A stretch of DNA of 64,000 bases. Origin: Cycas panzhihuaensis (Eukaryota > Cycadophyta). The stretch is from the NCBI GenBank assembly GCA_023213395.1, contig CM041465.1, forward strand, positions 236,723,741 to 236,787,740. The letters run 5' to 3'. Of the stretch, positions 11,622 through 23,430 are shown piece after piece. A program made the position numbers and the translations under genes. The stretch's first letter is position 1. Every line of letters starts with the position of its first letter. Under the pieces are notes generated by a model that saw nothing but the letters and a program-made list of their open reading frames with translations, searched no databases and was not told the origin of the DNA.

Positions 11622-14174
11622 TGTTTCCCAGCTACTGGGAATGGACTCAAGACGCATCGACGTAGATACGTTCAGGTATATGTTCTTACTTTTTCTTACC
11701 CATGCTTGATTAAGATTATTTAGCATAGATTACGTGACATATGTCTGCCTGCATGCATTGCTTCTCTGCTTGCTCATAATACATGTGCTTACAACATCTC
11801 ATCAGCCTATGATGACTCACAATGGGGGCATTCCTCAGCGAATGCTATACCTCGTATGGCACACAACCACCCACTTTGTCTCCACAGTCTCTCAAGATGT
11901 TTCCGTCAGTCCTGTTTTCTCCCATTACAACATGTTGTTTGCATTGCAGTCCCTCCTAAGCCTGATTTAATCCTTAGTTAAGACTCATTTCATTATTTTG
12001 ACTACTTGCACATTACCTAGGCATTCTCCTAGTTGCTCTAGCTTATTTTTAGTCTTGATTTTTACTTCAAAACCTTATGTTTCTACTTTTTTTTCTCTTT
12101 TTTTGTTTCCAGTCTGATACCACTGTAAACTTAGCGGTACCGCAGTCTTTGTTGTGGTACCACAGAGTTTACCATGGTACGACTGTTTAAAATTTTAAAA
12201 AAGAGAACCACATGACAGTTTCCATTTTTTTCGCAGAACTACCATGTGGCATCGATTGATTCGCGTCGCCCTAACACCCCCAATATTCACCTGCAGTGAA
12301 TAGGGGGATAAAGGGGATTTTGCTCTCCATTCTCAAGATCTTTTTGCCATTTTTCTAACTTTTCAACTAAAAACTCACAGAGAAAGACATAATCTACATA
12401 CACAGGAACTGGTCACAGAAGAGAAGGACTACTACTAGCTGGATTTGCAGGGCCATTGCTACCCCCTATAGCTCTCAATAGCAAGCCTCATACCTCTTTG
12501 CAAGTGATCAAGGTTCCAAAGGAAACTTCTACCAAAAAGCTTCTCCAAAGGGCCAACTACTAAGGCTCTTAGTTTGCAAGAATATTTCACACTTCACTCT
12601 TGCAAAAAACTTGCTATTATTAGCCCTCATACACTAGTCATTCTTGCTGTTTCCTAATAGCAAGCTCATGGTTGATTCTCTTCCAACAAGGTATTCTTTA
12701 TTCCCATTTACAATGTATTTTGTTCTTATTTCTTTTGTGTGCTGATAAATGAAATCCTAGTTTATCTAGTTTTTTTTATGTTATTGTACTAGATTGGTGT
12801 TATTCCCTATTTTCTTTTGAGGCCTCACTATTTTCTTTAAACCATCCCTCTCAACCCTTTCTTGGTTGGCAGTTGCAAAGGGGCAACATAAAGAGGATTT
12901 GAGAGAGGTAGGTGGGGTTCCATCCCCCATTGCTGCCCTTCTCCCCAAGGGTTCTATCCCTTATCCTCTTTCCCTTTGCCATTAGTGCTTTCTTAGGAAA
13001 TGGGTTAAGGGAGTTTAGGGAATCTAATTGTGGTATTCAAGCTAGTGCTGGTAACTTGTTGCCACGCCGGTTCCAAAAACCCCATCCATCGACATTAGGC
13101 CCTACCTAAGCCCCAAATCTTTCTGTTACTCCTTTCTTTATTACTGTCTGTTGCCCTACGACCTTGTTGTCAACTCGTTTCTCCTTCTTGAGTTTCGTGG
13201 AGGTCCTTCGTGGGTGAGTTAGCCATTCAGAGACTATACTCTTTTCCTTTTGGGTGTATTTATGGTGTATGGTGGTGGGAGTCTTTATTGCATATTGCCA
13301 TTTTACTTTGTTACATGCTGATGCTTAGTGTAGATTTAAGTTCCATTTGATTTTAGTACATATTGTTGGTATATTTTGTGGCTCCTCTTCTAAGAGGAAG
13401 GTATTCTCCTAACTTGTTTGCAGGATCTCGCATTAGTGGAGCGATACATGGAACAAACCCATTGCAGGTTAGTTCCACATGTGGTGCATTTCTTAGTATT
13501 TCATGCTTTCGTTTCTTTTCCATTTATTTGCCTTTGCATGTTTAAGGGGAGGTAAGTAAGCCCCTCTTCCATTGCTTCCAGCAACTACCACCGATCGGCA
13601 TCGCATGCACAACAAACAGAGTAGAAAGGAGAGGGGCTTAAAGGGGTGAGCAGCACTCCACTCAGGCGCCAGATCCGGGTATTCTTCTTGTTCCCTACAT
13701 ACCCCTTTTACATTATTGTCTTTTATACATCTGCTTGTATAATGAGGAACTTGTAAAAGATTAAAAAGGGAAAAAGGAAAGTGCACTTGTTTTTACATTA
13801 TTTTTTACTTTGGCTAGCAGAGCATAACGTAGTTTGATTGTTTACATTGCATTTGAGTTACCCTCATCGCACCCCCCCTTTTCGTGTTTGCCTATACGTT
13901 AGTTAGCTTCCCTTCCATTTCATTGCCTTCTCATTACCTTGAGAAGACACAACATGCTAAGCACTTTCTCCTCTTCCTGGCCATCCGAGGGGTAGGAAGG
14001 CCTTGCTTTGCATGGCTACCTGGAAGCAACTAGGCACCTTGCAGTCCCGAATCAGTGCTCTGACGCACGGATGCCCTGCGAGGTGAAGTCCTTACTGCCT
14101 AGTTTAATTAGCATTGCATATTTTTATACCCTTTTTGCTAGACATAGGGACATCATCCCATAGCAAGCGTTTCA
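11622..14174 (+). repeat. 5' LTR, element E
   Basis: It runs from TGTTTCCCAGCTACTGGG to AAGCGTTTCA and pairs with 32434-34983. The landmarks tgtctgcctgcatgcattg, the palindrome pair near 12125-12172, and ctcgcattagtggag occur in the same order in both. No gene lies inside. Confidence 0.93.
12125..12172. repeat. Paired GGTACC palindromes in LTR E
   Basis: gtaaacttagcggtaccgc and, shortly after, tggtaccacagagtttac form an inverted pair, each half also centred on GGTACC. The 3' LTR copy near 32938 has lost the second half by mutation. Confidence 0.75.
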
Positions 14175-14175
14175 C

Positions 14176-14195
14176 TGGCGACCATACTAGGGAAT
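14176..14195 (+). other. Primer binding site, element E
   Basis: tggcgaccatactagggaa starts two bases after the LTR end. Tat-lineage plant elements commonly carry TGGCGAC-type binding sites for a tRNA 3' end. I have not matched it to a specific tRNA. Confidence 0.7.
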
Positions 14196-14441
14196 TGCCA
14201 ATAAGGGAACTAATTTCACTTCCCCTTTTCGTTGGTGTTCTTGCCTCTAGGTAGTCTCTTATTCTATATTTCAGTTGGGCAACCCCCAATGTGCTTGCTT
14301 CATTTCCCTCTTCTTGCTTACTTCTAACAATGCTAACGAAGGTGTTACATGCAACATTTCTCACATCACTTGCGAGGTCTGTCGCCATTGTTAGAAGACC
14401 AATCACCTCATTCCCTTCCGGTGTCGAACCCCGATTCAACA

Positions 14442-15178
14442 ATGGAAGGTTACCCGTCTGATTGGGCTTACCATACCATGGCTTTAGGAACTCAAGAGTT
14501 TCCCACATCTATTCTGGAATCTATCCATAGGGGCAATGATTCTATCTATTATCCAGATGATCAGTTTCACCCCGCTGACTTTCGTCCTTCTACCCATGCG
14601 GCAGAAGATTCGTCTCCTCACGAGACTCACCATCCTACTGGTGAGCCTTATGAGGAGCACCCTTAAGGATCCCCAACATTCGAGATCCCGTTGACCTTGT
14701 ATGACTACGAGGATACCCCTCCCGCTGACGTGGTCAAAGCGCTCAGTGAGTACTTTTGAATAACTCGTCGCCAACTGCATCCTAGGTGGTTTGAAGAAAT
14801 GTTACGTAATGTAGCATCTTCTTCATCCATACCTGTGCCTCCTACAACGAATGATGCTTCTGCCTGTGCACACTCATCCTATGCCGTGTCTACACCGGCT
14901 CCCAGGGTAAGTGTTGTGCCGCCTATCCCTAACCGCAGTCCTACTTCTTCAGGACCCGTTCGCGGCATGTCCTTTCTCCAACTTGGGGTTAGCATGCCAT
15001 TTCTGAGTCAAACAAATGCACCACCCTCGAACATGGCACATGCATTTCCTAGTAGGCCTCGAGGTCCTACTAGTGCTACCACTGTCAACTATATGGGATC
15101 CACTCCTACATATATTCAAAACTCATCTGGTGGCCTTTCCCTTTACGTGCCCCTAGGTTACACGTCTCAACCTTAGGG
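14442..15178 (+). pseudogene. gag, 5' part (element E), cut by chromovirus F
   Basis: This encodes the N-terminal part of the capsid precursor. The start ATG (MEGYPSDWAYH) is the same as in element C at 42831, which supports this start over the upstream in-frame ATG at 14349. The product is rich in Pro, Ser and Thr and has no recognised domain. In-frame stops occur at about 14664 and 14756, in places where C reads through. It breaks at 15178, where TAGGG is duplicated around element F, and continues at 21911. Confidence 0.8.
15174..15178. repeat. Target site duplication TAGGG (element F), left copy
   Basis: TAGGG lies immediately before F's 5' LTR and again at 21906-21910 immediately after its 3' LTR. 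Confidence 0.93.
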
Positions 15179-16232
15179 TGATCCAGGAGGATCTACCATA
15201 TGTTTACAGGATGCAGAAAATGCTAGGCATTGGAATAACTAAAAGAGATATGGCCAAATGGTATCAAAATTCTATGAAATTTTGTGTAAAAGGATAATAC
15301 ACATCCCACTAGATGTGTACAAAAGGTGGGGTTCAGAAAATATCATTTGATTAGAGTTCAAGCCTTGTCTTTGCATAAATATTAATCCCACAACTAGCAG
15401 AAAAAAATAGAAAATATATATTATACTTATATAAATATAAATATGGCCAAATGACATCCAAATGAGCTAAAATTTTGAGGAAGCAGAGAAGACATGTGTT
15501 CCTATATGTGTACCAAATTTGAGTTGAATTGGAGTTCTTTAAGGTTAGTTACAAGCCATAACTTTTAAGAATTGCATGAAGGCCACTTGGACAGTAGAAC
15601 AATAGCAAATACATATTATTATTAAATGAATAAAAATGTAGCCAAATGACATCCAAATGAGCTAAAAGTTTGAGGATAATGAGGGGACATGTGTTCCTAT
15701 ATGTGTACCAAATTTGAGCAAAATTAGAGTATGTTAATATCTATTACAAGCTGCAACTTTTTAAGAATTGTATGAAGGCCACTTGGACAACATGCATTCT
15801 AGTGGTTAGTGGTTATACTTGCATGATTGCCACTTGTTAAACATGCAATTCAGGTTTCTTTCTATAAATTGAGCCCTTTTATAGGTTGGAGAGGTGGTTC
15901 TTGGAGACTTGACTTGGGAAGCATCCTTGGAGAAGCATTTGGAGGGTTTGAGTCCCCCTTATGGTATAATTGTAACATTTATTCCTTGTAATTTTACCAT
16001 TCTTTTGCTAGTTGATTTCTCCACCATTAAATGGAGATTTTCATGGTTTAATAAAAGTATTACTCCTCATACTTTTGGATCAATGTCAAGAATAATTAAT
16101 TTGGTGTAGAATTTTCCTTTCATGGGCTTATTGTTGTTTTGATGTTATTGAGCTTTCTACATTAACTCCCAGGATCTCAAGGAGGAAAGGTTGATAATTA
16201 TTTTCTTCACCAACTAAGCTCTTTTGGGATCA
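15179..16232 (+). repeat. 5' LTR, element F
   Basis: It runs TGATCCAGGAGG to CTTTTGGGATCA and pairs with 20853-21905. It contains repeated short blocks (caaatgacatccaaatgag..., ttgtatgaaggccacttgg), suggesting an internal tandem duplication of about 180 bases (near 15440-15620 and 15640-15800). Confidence 0.95.
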
Positions 16233-16237
16233 TATTT

Positions 16238-16250
16238 TGGTATCAGAGCC
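16238..16250 (+). other. Primer binding site (initiator Met tRNA type), element F
   Basis: tggtatcagagcc, five bases after the LTR, is the common plant retrotransposon site complementary to the 3' end of initiator methionine tRNA. Confidence 0.92.
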
Positions 16251-16365
16251 TCTGATCTTTATTGTAGGGACTTGAATGGTATAAACAAGGAAAGGATATA
16301 AAGAGAAAGGCGAAGACTTTCTTGTGTTGCAATCACCAAGAAGACAAAGAAAGAATCCAAGCACC

Positions 16366-17420
16366 ATGGCTGAAAAAGAAGATGGAGAAATTAGATTTGA
16401 AAAGCTTGAGAAGAACGTAGAAGCCTTGATGCAAATGATGACCCACCTTCTACCTCTAGTCAAAGGAAAAGGCAAAGAGAAGGAATTTGAAGGAGGATCC
16501 ACATATGACCATGACCATGAAGAGGAAGAGGAGGAGACCTTAAAGCACTCTTTTGAAGAAAGCAAGGGTACCTCATCTCATCAACCCTTCAAGGTGGAGG
16601 CAAAGTTGGATATTCCAACTTATGATGGAGAGGTAAATGCTGAAAAGTTGGACCATTGGTTGGATCAACTTGAAACCTACTTCACAATCTATGCTTATAG
16701 TAATGCTCAAAAGCTTTCATTTGCTAGGTTCAAGTTGTGTAAACATGCATTGACATAGTGGAATGCATATTTAAAGACTCATGATGTATCTTCTTTTTCA
16801 TGGAGGGATTTTAAGAAAATAATAAAGAAGCAATTCTACCCCATAGGTCATGAGGAAGACCAATGGGTTACTTGGCAATATTTACGCCAAGGGAGAGGTG
16901 TAAGTGTCCAAGAGTATACTTCTTTATTTTTTAGGCATGGCATGCTACTTGGTATTAATATGGATGAACATGTCACTCTTATAAAATTCATTGGAGGATT
17001 GCATGAATACATAAGGAAGGAACTAAGGCTTTTTAAGGTTCAATCCATTGGAGAAGCAAGTAGGATGGATATGGCAATAGAAAGTAAAAGTAAGAAATCT
17101 ACATTCATGTCTAAAGATTCTACTTTTACTTCTAATAAGTATGAAAAGAATCCTAAATTGCACTCATCAAAAAGGCAAGAAGGAAAGAAGAAAAGAACTA
17201 ATTTTGTTAAAAGTTCTAACTATTGTGAGCATTGTGATATTAGTGGTCATATTATAGTAAAGTGTTGGAAGTTGCATCCAGAACTAAAGCCGAAGCATAT
17301 CAAGGATATGGAATTAAGAAAGAAGGAAAAAGGGAAAGCACTACTTTCTGAGGTGGAGATTCAAAGTGAAGGAGAAGAAGAGAAGGTCACTCTACTTACA
17401 AATTATGAAGATGATGCTAC
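16366..17420 (+). pseudogene. gag, element F
   Basis: This encodes capsid and nucleocapsid. It starts MAEKEDGEIRFEKLEKN with a coiled-coil-like N terminus, then an acidic stretch (HEEEEEE), the retrotransposon gag core (DIPTYDGEVNAEKLDHWLDQ, then W.DF...F.P), and a CCHC zinc knuckle YCEHCDISGHIIVKCW (C-x2-C-x4-H-x4-C). One stop at about 16756 replaces the usual Trp/Gln context ('ALT*WN'). The frame otherwise stays open into protease, as in single-ORF chromoviruses. Confidence 0.88.
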
Positions 17421-17990
17421 AAGGGAGGAACTATTTCATTTGAAGCTTCGAGTAGGAAATAGTATGATTGGTGCCATTATAGATCCGGGGAGCCAAAAGA
17501 ATTTGATCTTAAAAAGTTTAGTAAAGAGCATTGGGTTGGTAACTACTCCTCACCCTCACCCATATCCTCTTGGTTGGATCCATAAAGATGTGGAAATGTA
17601 AATATCAAAGCAATGTACACTTAAATTTTCCATCACTAATGATTTTGTTGATGAAGTAATATGTGATGTGGTGCCACTGGATGTATGCCATGTTGTGCTT
17701 GGAAGTCCCTACTTGTGGGATCGAGATGCACTCTTCTATCGAAGGGAGAGAAAGTATCGATTGATGAAGGATAATAAGGGCTTCATCATAAAGTCCACAA
17801 AGAAGCACTTAGATAAGATAGCATTAATTTTAGCTACTCAAGCAAAAAGGATGATCAATGCATGTGGTAAATTCATCATCTTAATGGTAAGGAGAAAAGA
17901 AGAGCCAAGAGATGAAGAAGGTCCTTCTACTCACACTCTTCTTATATCACCTAAACAAATGCAACAAATTGAGGAGTTAAAGACAAGGTA
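17421..17990 (+). pseudogene. Protease region, element F
   Basis: This is an aspartic protease of the retropepsin type, which matures the polyprotein. The active site reads AIIDPGSQKNLI, where Asp-Pro-Gly replaces the usual Asp-Ser/Thr-Gly. The second half VVPLDVCHVVLGSPYLWDRD is the typical chromovirus end of the domain (family: M D.CDVILG.PWL). A stop at 17599 separates the two halves, so the protease is broken. Confidence 0.8.
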
Positions 17991-18880
17991 TGATATTCTA
18001 TTTCAACATGTTGATGGGATTCCACCAAAGAGAAAGATAGAGCATGAAATCACTCTTGTAGGAGATGCACCATTACCTAATGTTGCTTTGTATAGGCACT
18101 CCATTGTAGAGAATAATGAGATAAAGAGGCAAGTTGAGGAGTTGCTTGATCAAGGGGTCATAAGACCTTCATGTTCACCTTGTGGGTCACCAATTGTCTT
18201 GGTGCCTAAGAAGGATGGACTATAGATTTTCGTGCTTTGAATAAAATTACAATTAAAAATTGCTACCCTTTACCTCGTATAGATGATTTGCTTGATCAAA
18301 TTCAGCATGCTTGTTATTTCACTAAATTGGATTTAAAAAGTGGTTATCACCAAGTTAGGGTCAAGGAGGAGGACACATGGAAGATGGCCTTCAAAACAAA
18401 GCAAGGACTCTTTGAATGGATGGTTATGCCTTTCGGATTGTGTAATGCTCCTGCAACATTCATGAGGCTAATGAATGAAATGTTAAGGCCTTACTTGGAT
18501 AATTTTGTTGTTGTCTATCTTGATGACATTTTAATTTTCGAGAACACATGGGAGGAACATTTGCGACACATAGAAGAAGTTTTAAAGACTATGGCTAAGC
18601 ATCATTTGAAGCTTAATGTGAAGAAGTGTGAATTTGGCAAGGAGAACTTGATCTTCTTAGGCTTTGTGGTTGGAGGAGGAAAGTTGAGCATTGATCCACT
18701 CAAGACTGAAGCCATCCTCAAATGGCCTAAGCCAACAAACATCACAGAGGTGAGAAGTTTTTTAGGAGCTTGTCAATACTTGAGAAAGTTTATTCTTCAT
18801 TTCTCACAGGTTGCAGCACCTCTACATGGATTGACAAAATCTAATAGAAAGTTTACTTGGGGTTCCAAGGAGGAAGAAGC
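17991..18880 (+). pseudogene. Reverse transcriptase, element F
   Basis: This is the DNA polymerase that copies the element RNA. Seen in order: VDGIPPKRKIEHEI (entry motif), GVIRPSCSPCGSPIVLVPKK, a gap and frame change near 18225 where about a dozen bases including the DG-W-R-x-C-x-D segment are missing, then RALNKITIKN, FTKLDLKSGYHQ, MPFGLCNAPATF, and the catalytic VVVYLDDILIF at about 18511-18543. All core motifs except the deleted one remain, so the damage is a single small deletion plus upstream stops. Confidence 0.9.
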
Positions 18881-19320
18881 CTTTCTTCTTTTAAAGAAGA
18901 AAATTTGTGAAGCACCGGTTTTGGCAATGCCATATTTGCAAAGGCCTTTTGAAGTAGAAGCTGATGCAAGTGGAAATGCGATGGAGTCAGTACTTATTCA
19001 AGATGGGAAGCCTATTGCATACCATTCGGAAGTCTTCACCCCTCAAGTGAAGAACTACCCAACATATGATCGAGAAATGTTCGCACTTCATCAAGCATGC
19101 AAGCATTGGAGGTCATACTTGCTCGAAAAAGAGGTTGTAGTTCATACCGATCATAAGCCTCTTCAATTTTTACAAACTCAAAGTAAATTATAGCAAGCAA
19201 GACACATGAAGTGGATGAGTTATTTACAATAATTCAATATTGTAATTAAGTACAAAAAGGGATCTAATAACAAAATTGTTGATATGTTATCTAGACCACC
19301 TTGTTCCACTTCTTCTTCTA
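18881..19320 (+). pseudogene. RNase H, element F
   Basis: This is the pol RNase H that removes the RNA template. EADASGNAMESVLIQDGKPI supplies the first catalytic Asp, YDREMFALHQACKHWR the Glu, and VVHTDHKPLQFL the second Asp. After a stop (Gln position) at 19191 the frame continues with FNIVIKYKKGSNNKIVDMLSR, which is the terminal N-x-x-AD box degraded to IVDMLSR. Confidence 0.88.
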
Positions 19321-20300
19321 CTTTTGTTTGTAGTTCTCTTATGAGTTTACAGGTGGAACCAATGCATCATGAAGAGTATAAAGACTTGTACCATGAAGAT
19401 GAAGCTTTGAAGGAAGAATTAGAGAACCTAGCGAAAGGAAGACCTTCCTAGCTTGCTTGGAAGGATGGTCTACTTTTCAAAGGGGAGTAACTCTATGTTC
19501 CATCAAAAGGAGACAAGATCAAGTGGCTTAGAGAAGCCCATACTTCTAAAGTAGCTGGTCACTTTGGTATAGAGAAGACTTTAGTAAACTTGAGAAGATA
19601 TGTTGTATGGCCAAAAATGTAAAATGATGTAAAAAAATATGTAAAAGGATGTGTAATGTGTAATACTTCTAAGCCTTCTTTTAGAAAATTAGGATTGTAT
19701 ACACCACTTCCTATTCCCACTAGGCCTTGGGAAAGTATCTCCATTGATTTTTTAGGGGGACTTCCCATGACTAGGAAGGGACATGATTATCTCTTTGTTG
19801 TTGTAGATAGGTTTAGTAAAATGATATGTCTAATACCTTGTAAGAAGACAATCACAGGTATAGGAGCAGCTGAATTATTCTTCGAGCATGTATGGAAGAA
19901 TTTTGGCTTGCCTTCTTCCATCATTTCAGATCGGGACACTCGATTCCTTTCATCATTTTGGAAGTCACTATGGGAGATGATGGATACCAAATTGAAGAGG
20001 AGTACAAGTTTCCATCCTCAAGCAGGATGGACAAACCAAGTAGTGAATGAACTTTGGTACATCTATTGAGGATACAATTCCAAGCATCCAAAGACTTGGG
20101 ATGAATCATTGGCTTTTCTACAATTTGCTTTTAATAGAGCAATGAATGCATCACACTCTAAAGCACCTTTTGAAGTTTGTTTGGGATACTTACCTCAAAG
20201 TCCATTTGACTTAGAGTTTTCCATGCAAGCTAAGGAAGGATCCGTCAAAGAGAAGGAGGAGCATGACAAGGCTTTAAGATACTTGGAGAAGATCTAGAGA
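19321..20300 (+). pseudogene. Integrase, element F
   Basis: This inserts the DNA copy. The zinc-binding HHCC region is seen as HTSKVAGHFG ... CVMCNTSK. The core keeps Asp in SIDFLGGLP and SDRDTRFLSSFW. The third catalytic residue is lost: the usual G-Q-T-E segment reads AGWTNQVVNE, apparently through a nearby insertion and deletion that restore the frame. Stops at about 19449, 19488 and 20067 also break it. Confidence 0.88.
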
Positions 20301-20811
20301 GTCCACAAGGAAGTACATGATCAACTTCTAAGGACTCAACAAAAGTACAAGGAAAGACATGACAAGCATAGGAAAGAGTGTACTTTCTAAGAAGGAGATT
20401 TAGTATGGTTATACTTGAGCAAGGAGAGGTTAAAAGGAGAAGGTAAGAAACTCAAACCTATAAGGTATGGACCATTCAAGATTTTGAGAAAAGTAGGTGG
20501 CAATGCTTTCCAACTTGATCTTCCACCTTATATGCAAATATATTCGAGTAAATGCTGAATACTTAAAAATCTTTGAGCCCTCCATGCTAGATGAGGAACA
20601 GGACCAATTCACTTTACCTTCAGTTGATGATTTATATTTGGAAAATGAGGAGCCTCTCAAGGAAGATTGTATCTTGGAGAGAAAATCTACCAAAACAAGA
20701 CATAAGACACATGAATCTTTCAGGATTGGAGTAGCAGGGCAATTGCCTAGTAAGGCCAAGTGGTTTAGTAGGCAACAAGGAGAACAACACTCCCCCCATC
20801 TCCAATTCTAA
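20301..20811 (+). pseudogene. Integrase C terminus and degenerate chromodomain, element F
   Basis: EGDLVWLYLSKERL and IRYGPFKILRKVG are the GPY/F module. The tail after VNAEYLKIFEP ends in ILERKSTKTRHKTHESF, then GQLPSKAKWFS and SPHLQF. This aligns with the shape of a chromovirus chromodomain (family: IL.RR.RK....EYLVRWKG.P..ATWE..EEL...FPHL), but the aromatic-rich VRWKG segment is damaged. Chromodomains guide integration to marked chromatin. The assignment rests on motif spacing read by eye. Confidence 0.72.
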
Positions 20812-20837
20812 GCCAAACAGGAGTTGGCTATCTTCCA

Positions 20838-20850
20838 AGGAAGGGGGAGC
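20838..20850 (+). other. Polypurine tract, element F
   Basis: aggaagggggagc lies just before the 3' LTR start TGATCC. Confidence 0.88.
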
Positions 20851-20852
20851 CA

Positions 20853-21905
20853 TGATCCAGGAGGATCTACCATATGTTTACAGGATGCGGAAAATGCTAG
20901 GCATTGGCATAACTAAAAGAGATATGGCCAAATGGTATCAAAATTCTATGAAATTTTGTGTAAAAGAAGAAGACACGTCCCACTAGATATGTACAAAAGG
21001 TGGGGTTCAAAAAATATCATTTGATTAGAGTTCAAGCCTTGTCTTTGTATAAAAATTAATCCCATAGCTAGTAGAAAAAAATAAAAAATATATATTATAC
21101 TTATATGAATATAAATATAGGCAAATGACATCCAAATGAGTTAAAATTTTGAGAAAGTAGAGGAGACATTGTTCCTATAAGTTTACCAAATTTGAGCTAA
21201 ATTGGAGTCTGTTAAGGTTAGTTACAAGCCACAACTTTTGAGAATTGCATGAAGGCCACTTGGACAGCAGAAAAACAACAAATACATATTATTATTAAAT
21301 GAATAAACATGCAGTCAAATGACATCCAAATGAGCTAAAAATTTGAGGAAGATGAGGGGACATGCGTTCCTATACATGTACTAAATTTAAGCCAAATTGG
21401 AGTACGTTAAGATCTGTTACAAGTTGCAACTTTTTAAGAGTTGTATGAAGGCCACTTGGACAACATGCATTCTGGTGGTTAGTGGTTATACTTGCATGTT
21501 TGCCACTTGTTAAACATGCAATTTAGGTTTCTTTCTATAAATTGAGCCCTTATACAAGTTGGAGAGGTGGTTCTTGGAGACTTGACTTGGGAAGCATCCT
21601 TGGAGAAGCATTTGGAGGGTTTGAGTCCCCCTTATGGTATAATTGTAACATTTATTCCTTGTAATTTTACCATTCTTTTGCTAGTTGATTTCTCCACTAT
21701 TAAATGGAGATTTTCATGGTTTAATAAAAGTATTACTCCTCCTACTTTTGGATCAATGTCAAGAATAATTGATTTGGTGTAGAATTTTCCTTTCATAGGC
21801 TCATTTTTATTTTGATGTTATTGAGCTTTCTACACTAACTCCTAGGATCTCAAGGAGGAAAGGTTCATAATTGTTTTCTTCACCAACTAAGCTCTTTTGG
21901 GATCA
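20853..21905 (+). repeat. 3' LTR, element F
   Basis: Pairs with the 5' LTR, with the same termini TGATCC and GGGATCA, followed by the target duplication TAGGG. Confidence 0.95.
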
Positions 21906-21910
21906 TAGGG

Positions 21911-23430
21911 GCAGGGTAGGGGAAACGATCTCCCTGCTTATGGGGTGGACCTGTTGCACCCATATGGGGTTGCACCACCTACAGGTGGCCCATATGGGCA
22001 GAATCCAGTCCCTTACCCCTTGTTTCCACCACCTAGAGCAGCTCCTGTTGTCACGTTTTTGCAAGGGAACATACCTCCCTTCCAAGGCGTTTACTCGCAA
22101 CCCCCTTTCCAACAAGGAACATTTCCCCAAGGAGGGATGGGTTTACCACCCCCATCCATTCCTATTCCTTTATTGGTCATTGATCCATTAGCCCATGTAA
22201 GGACACATCCTTTCATGGATTACAGGTCAACGCTATTATCCGTTGAGGCACTAAGGACTAACCTACCACCTCACCCTCTTGAAGTTCTCAAATTCGATGG
22301 AACTTCATCGCAAGACCCAACTGAGCACGTACGTAGTTTCTCTATGACATGCATAGATTATTGGGCTTACGACCACATTCTTATGAAGCTATTTCCGTGA
22401 TCCTTGCAGGGTGATGCCCTCAAGTGGTTTTACTGTCTCCCTGCCCATTTGATTTCTTCATTCCAGTAATTGGTGGATGAGTTTGTCAATTACTTTGACG
22501 TAGCTCGCCCATTCGAGAGCAGGATGAAAGCACTCATGTTGCTTAAATAAGGTCACGATGAAATGAATCGTGACTTTGTGCAATGCATTCATGATCTCCT
22601 TCACTCTACCAAGGCGACATTGCCTGCAGAGTTGAAGCAGGATCTTTTCATTAATGCACTTTGTCCCGAAGTACATGTGGAAGTCCTTAAGATGGGGGCA
22701 ACCACATGCGACTCTACGATTATAAGGTGCTTGGTGTTGGAGGCCATTGAGATCCAAGCTGGACTCAAGAAACCTCCCAAGCCCTCACAACATCGTGAGG
22801 CACCTCCCCCAGTAAAGGAAACCAAACCTTCCCAACCTGCTAGGTCTACCTCTTATCCGACTGAGAGGACCTTAGACCCTCTTACCTCCGTTATTCGCTC
22901 ATTTGAGCGCACGATGAAGGAGCTTAAACTATAGCCCCGTTCATCGCTGACCTCCCACAAACCAGTTTAGCAAGCTTCTCATGTGGTACCCCCCAAAGGG
23001 GGTAACATCTAACCTTCTTAAGCAAGGAGGATAGATCCTCCCCTTGAGAAGAGGTGGTGTTCCATCCATGGGGAGTGCTTCCACAATGATTCGCGTTGTC
23101 GATCAACTCGTTCGTAGAGACCCGTGGTGCCCCACCTACGTGATGCCCCACCGCATGATTCGTCCCCTAGGCAGGCATCGAGGCCTAACCTTGATCAACC
23201 CATTCATAGAGCCTCGTTCCCCAAACATGGGGAATATGATCGTGATGTCCAACAAAGGAATAATTAGAATCGGGAAAGATCCCCTAATTCTCACCCTTCG
23301 CATGGTAGAGGGAAGGGTATGCAAAGACCATCTTCCCCTTTGCGCTCCCCTGACTGCCATGCTCCATCACCTTTACAGTCCTATAACAAGGGAAAGAAGG
23401 TGATCCAAATGCTTAAGACCACTCCCCTTT
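21911..23430 (+). pseudogene. gag, 3' part (element E)
   Basis: This continues gag after element F. A Pro/Gly-rich stretch with repeated P-Y-G-like motifs is followed by the conserved core LEVLKFDGTSSQDPTEHVRSF, then QGDALKWFYCLP, LIRSFE-type linker sequence, and a zinc-binding motif WCSIHGECFHNDSRC (C-x2-H-x4-H-x4-C) near 23060. The same motif is at about 40900 in C. Stops at about 22399, 22469, 22549 and 22934 mostly lie where relatives have CAG/CAA/CGA. It is broken, but the domain order is complete. Confidence 0.82.

Larger units (their letters stand above)
15179..21905 (+). mobile_element. Element F: chromovirus-type Ty3/gypsy retrotransposon
   Basis: It is a 6.7 kb element with 1054- and 1053-base LTRs (TGATCC...GGGATCA), an initiator-Met-tRNA-type PBS, gag with a CCHC knuckle, PR, RT with YLDD, RNase H, integrase, a degenerate chromodomain at the C terminus, and a purine tract. 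It sits in E's gag. The LTRs look about 95 percent identical by eye, the closest pair in the window, so F is the youngest layer here. Several stops and a lost integrase Glu make it defective. Confidence 0.95.

Noticed and set aside
14104-14508. 134-codon minus-strand frame across the end of LTR E and gag start
   Set aside because: It is the shadow of the PBS-gag region on the opposite strand and crosses the LTR boundary.
15272-15457. Small minus-strand frames in LTR F, repeated at 20946-21131
   Set aside because: They recur only because the two LTRs are copies of each other; no product is recognised.
16238-16250. tRNA gene fragment
   Set aside because: Only the 3'-complementary stretch is present directly after an LTR, so it is a primer binding site.
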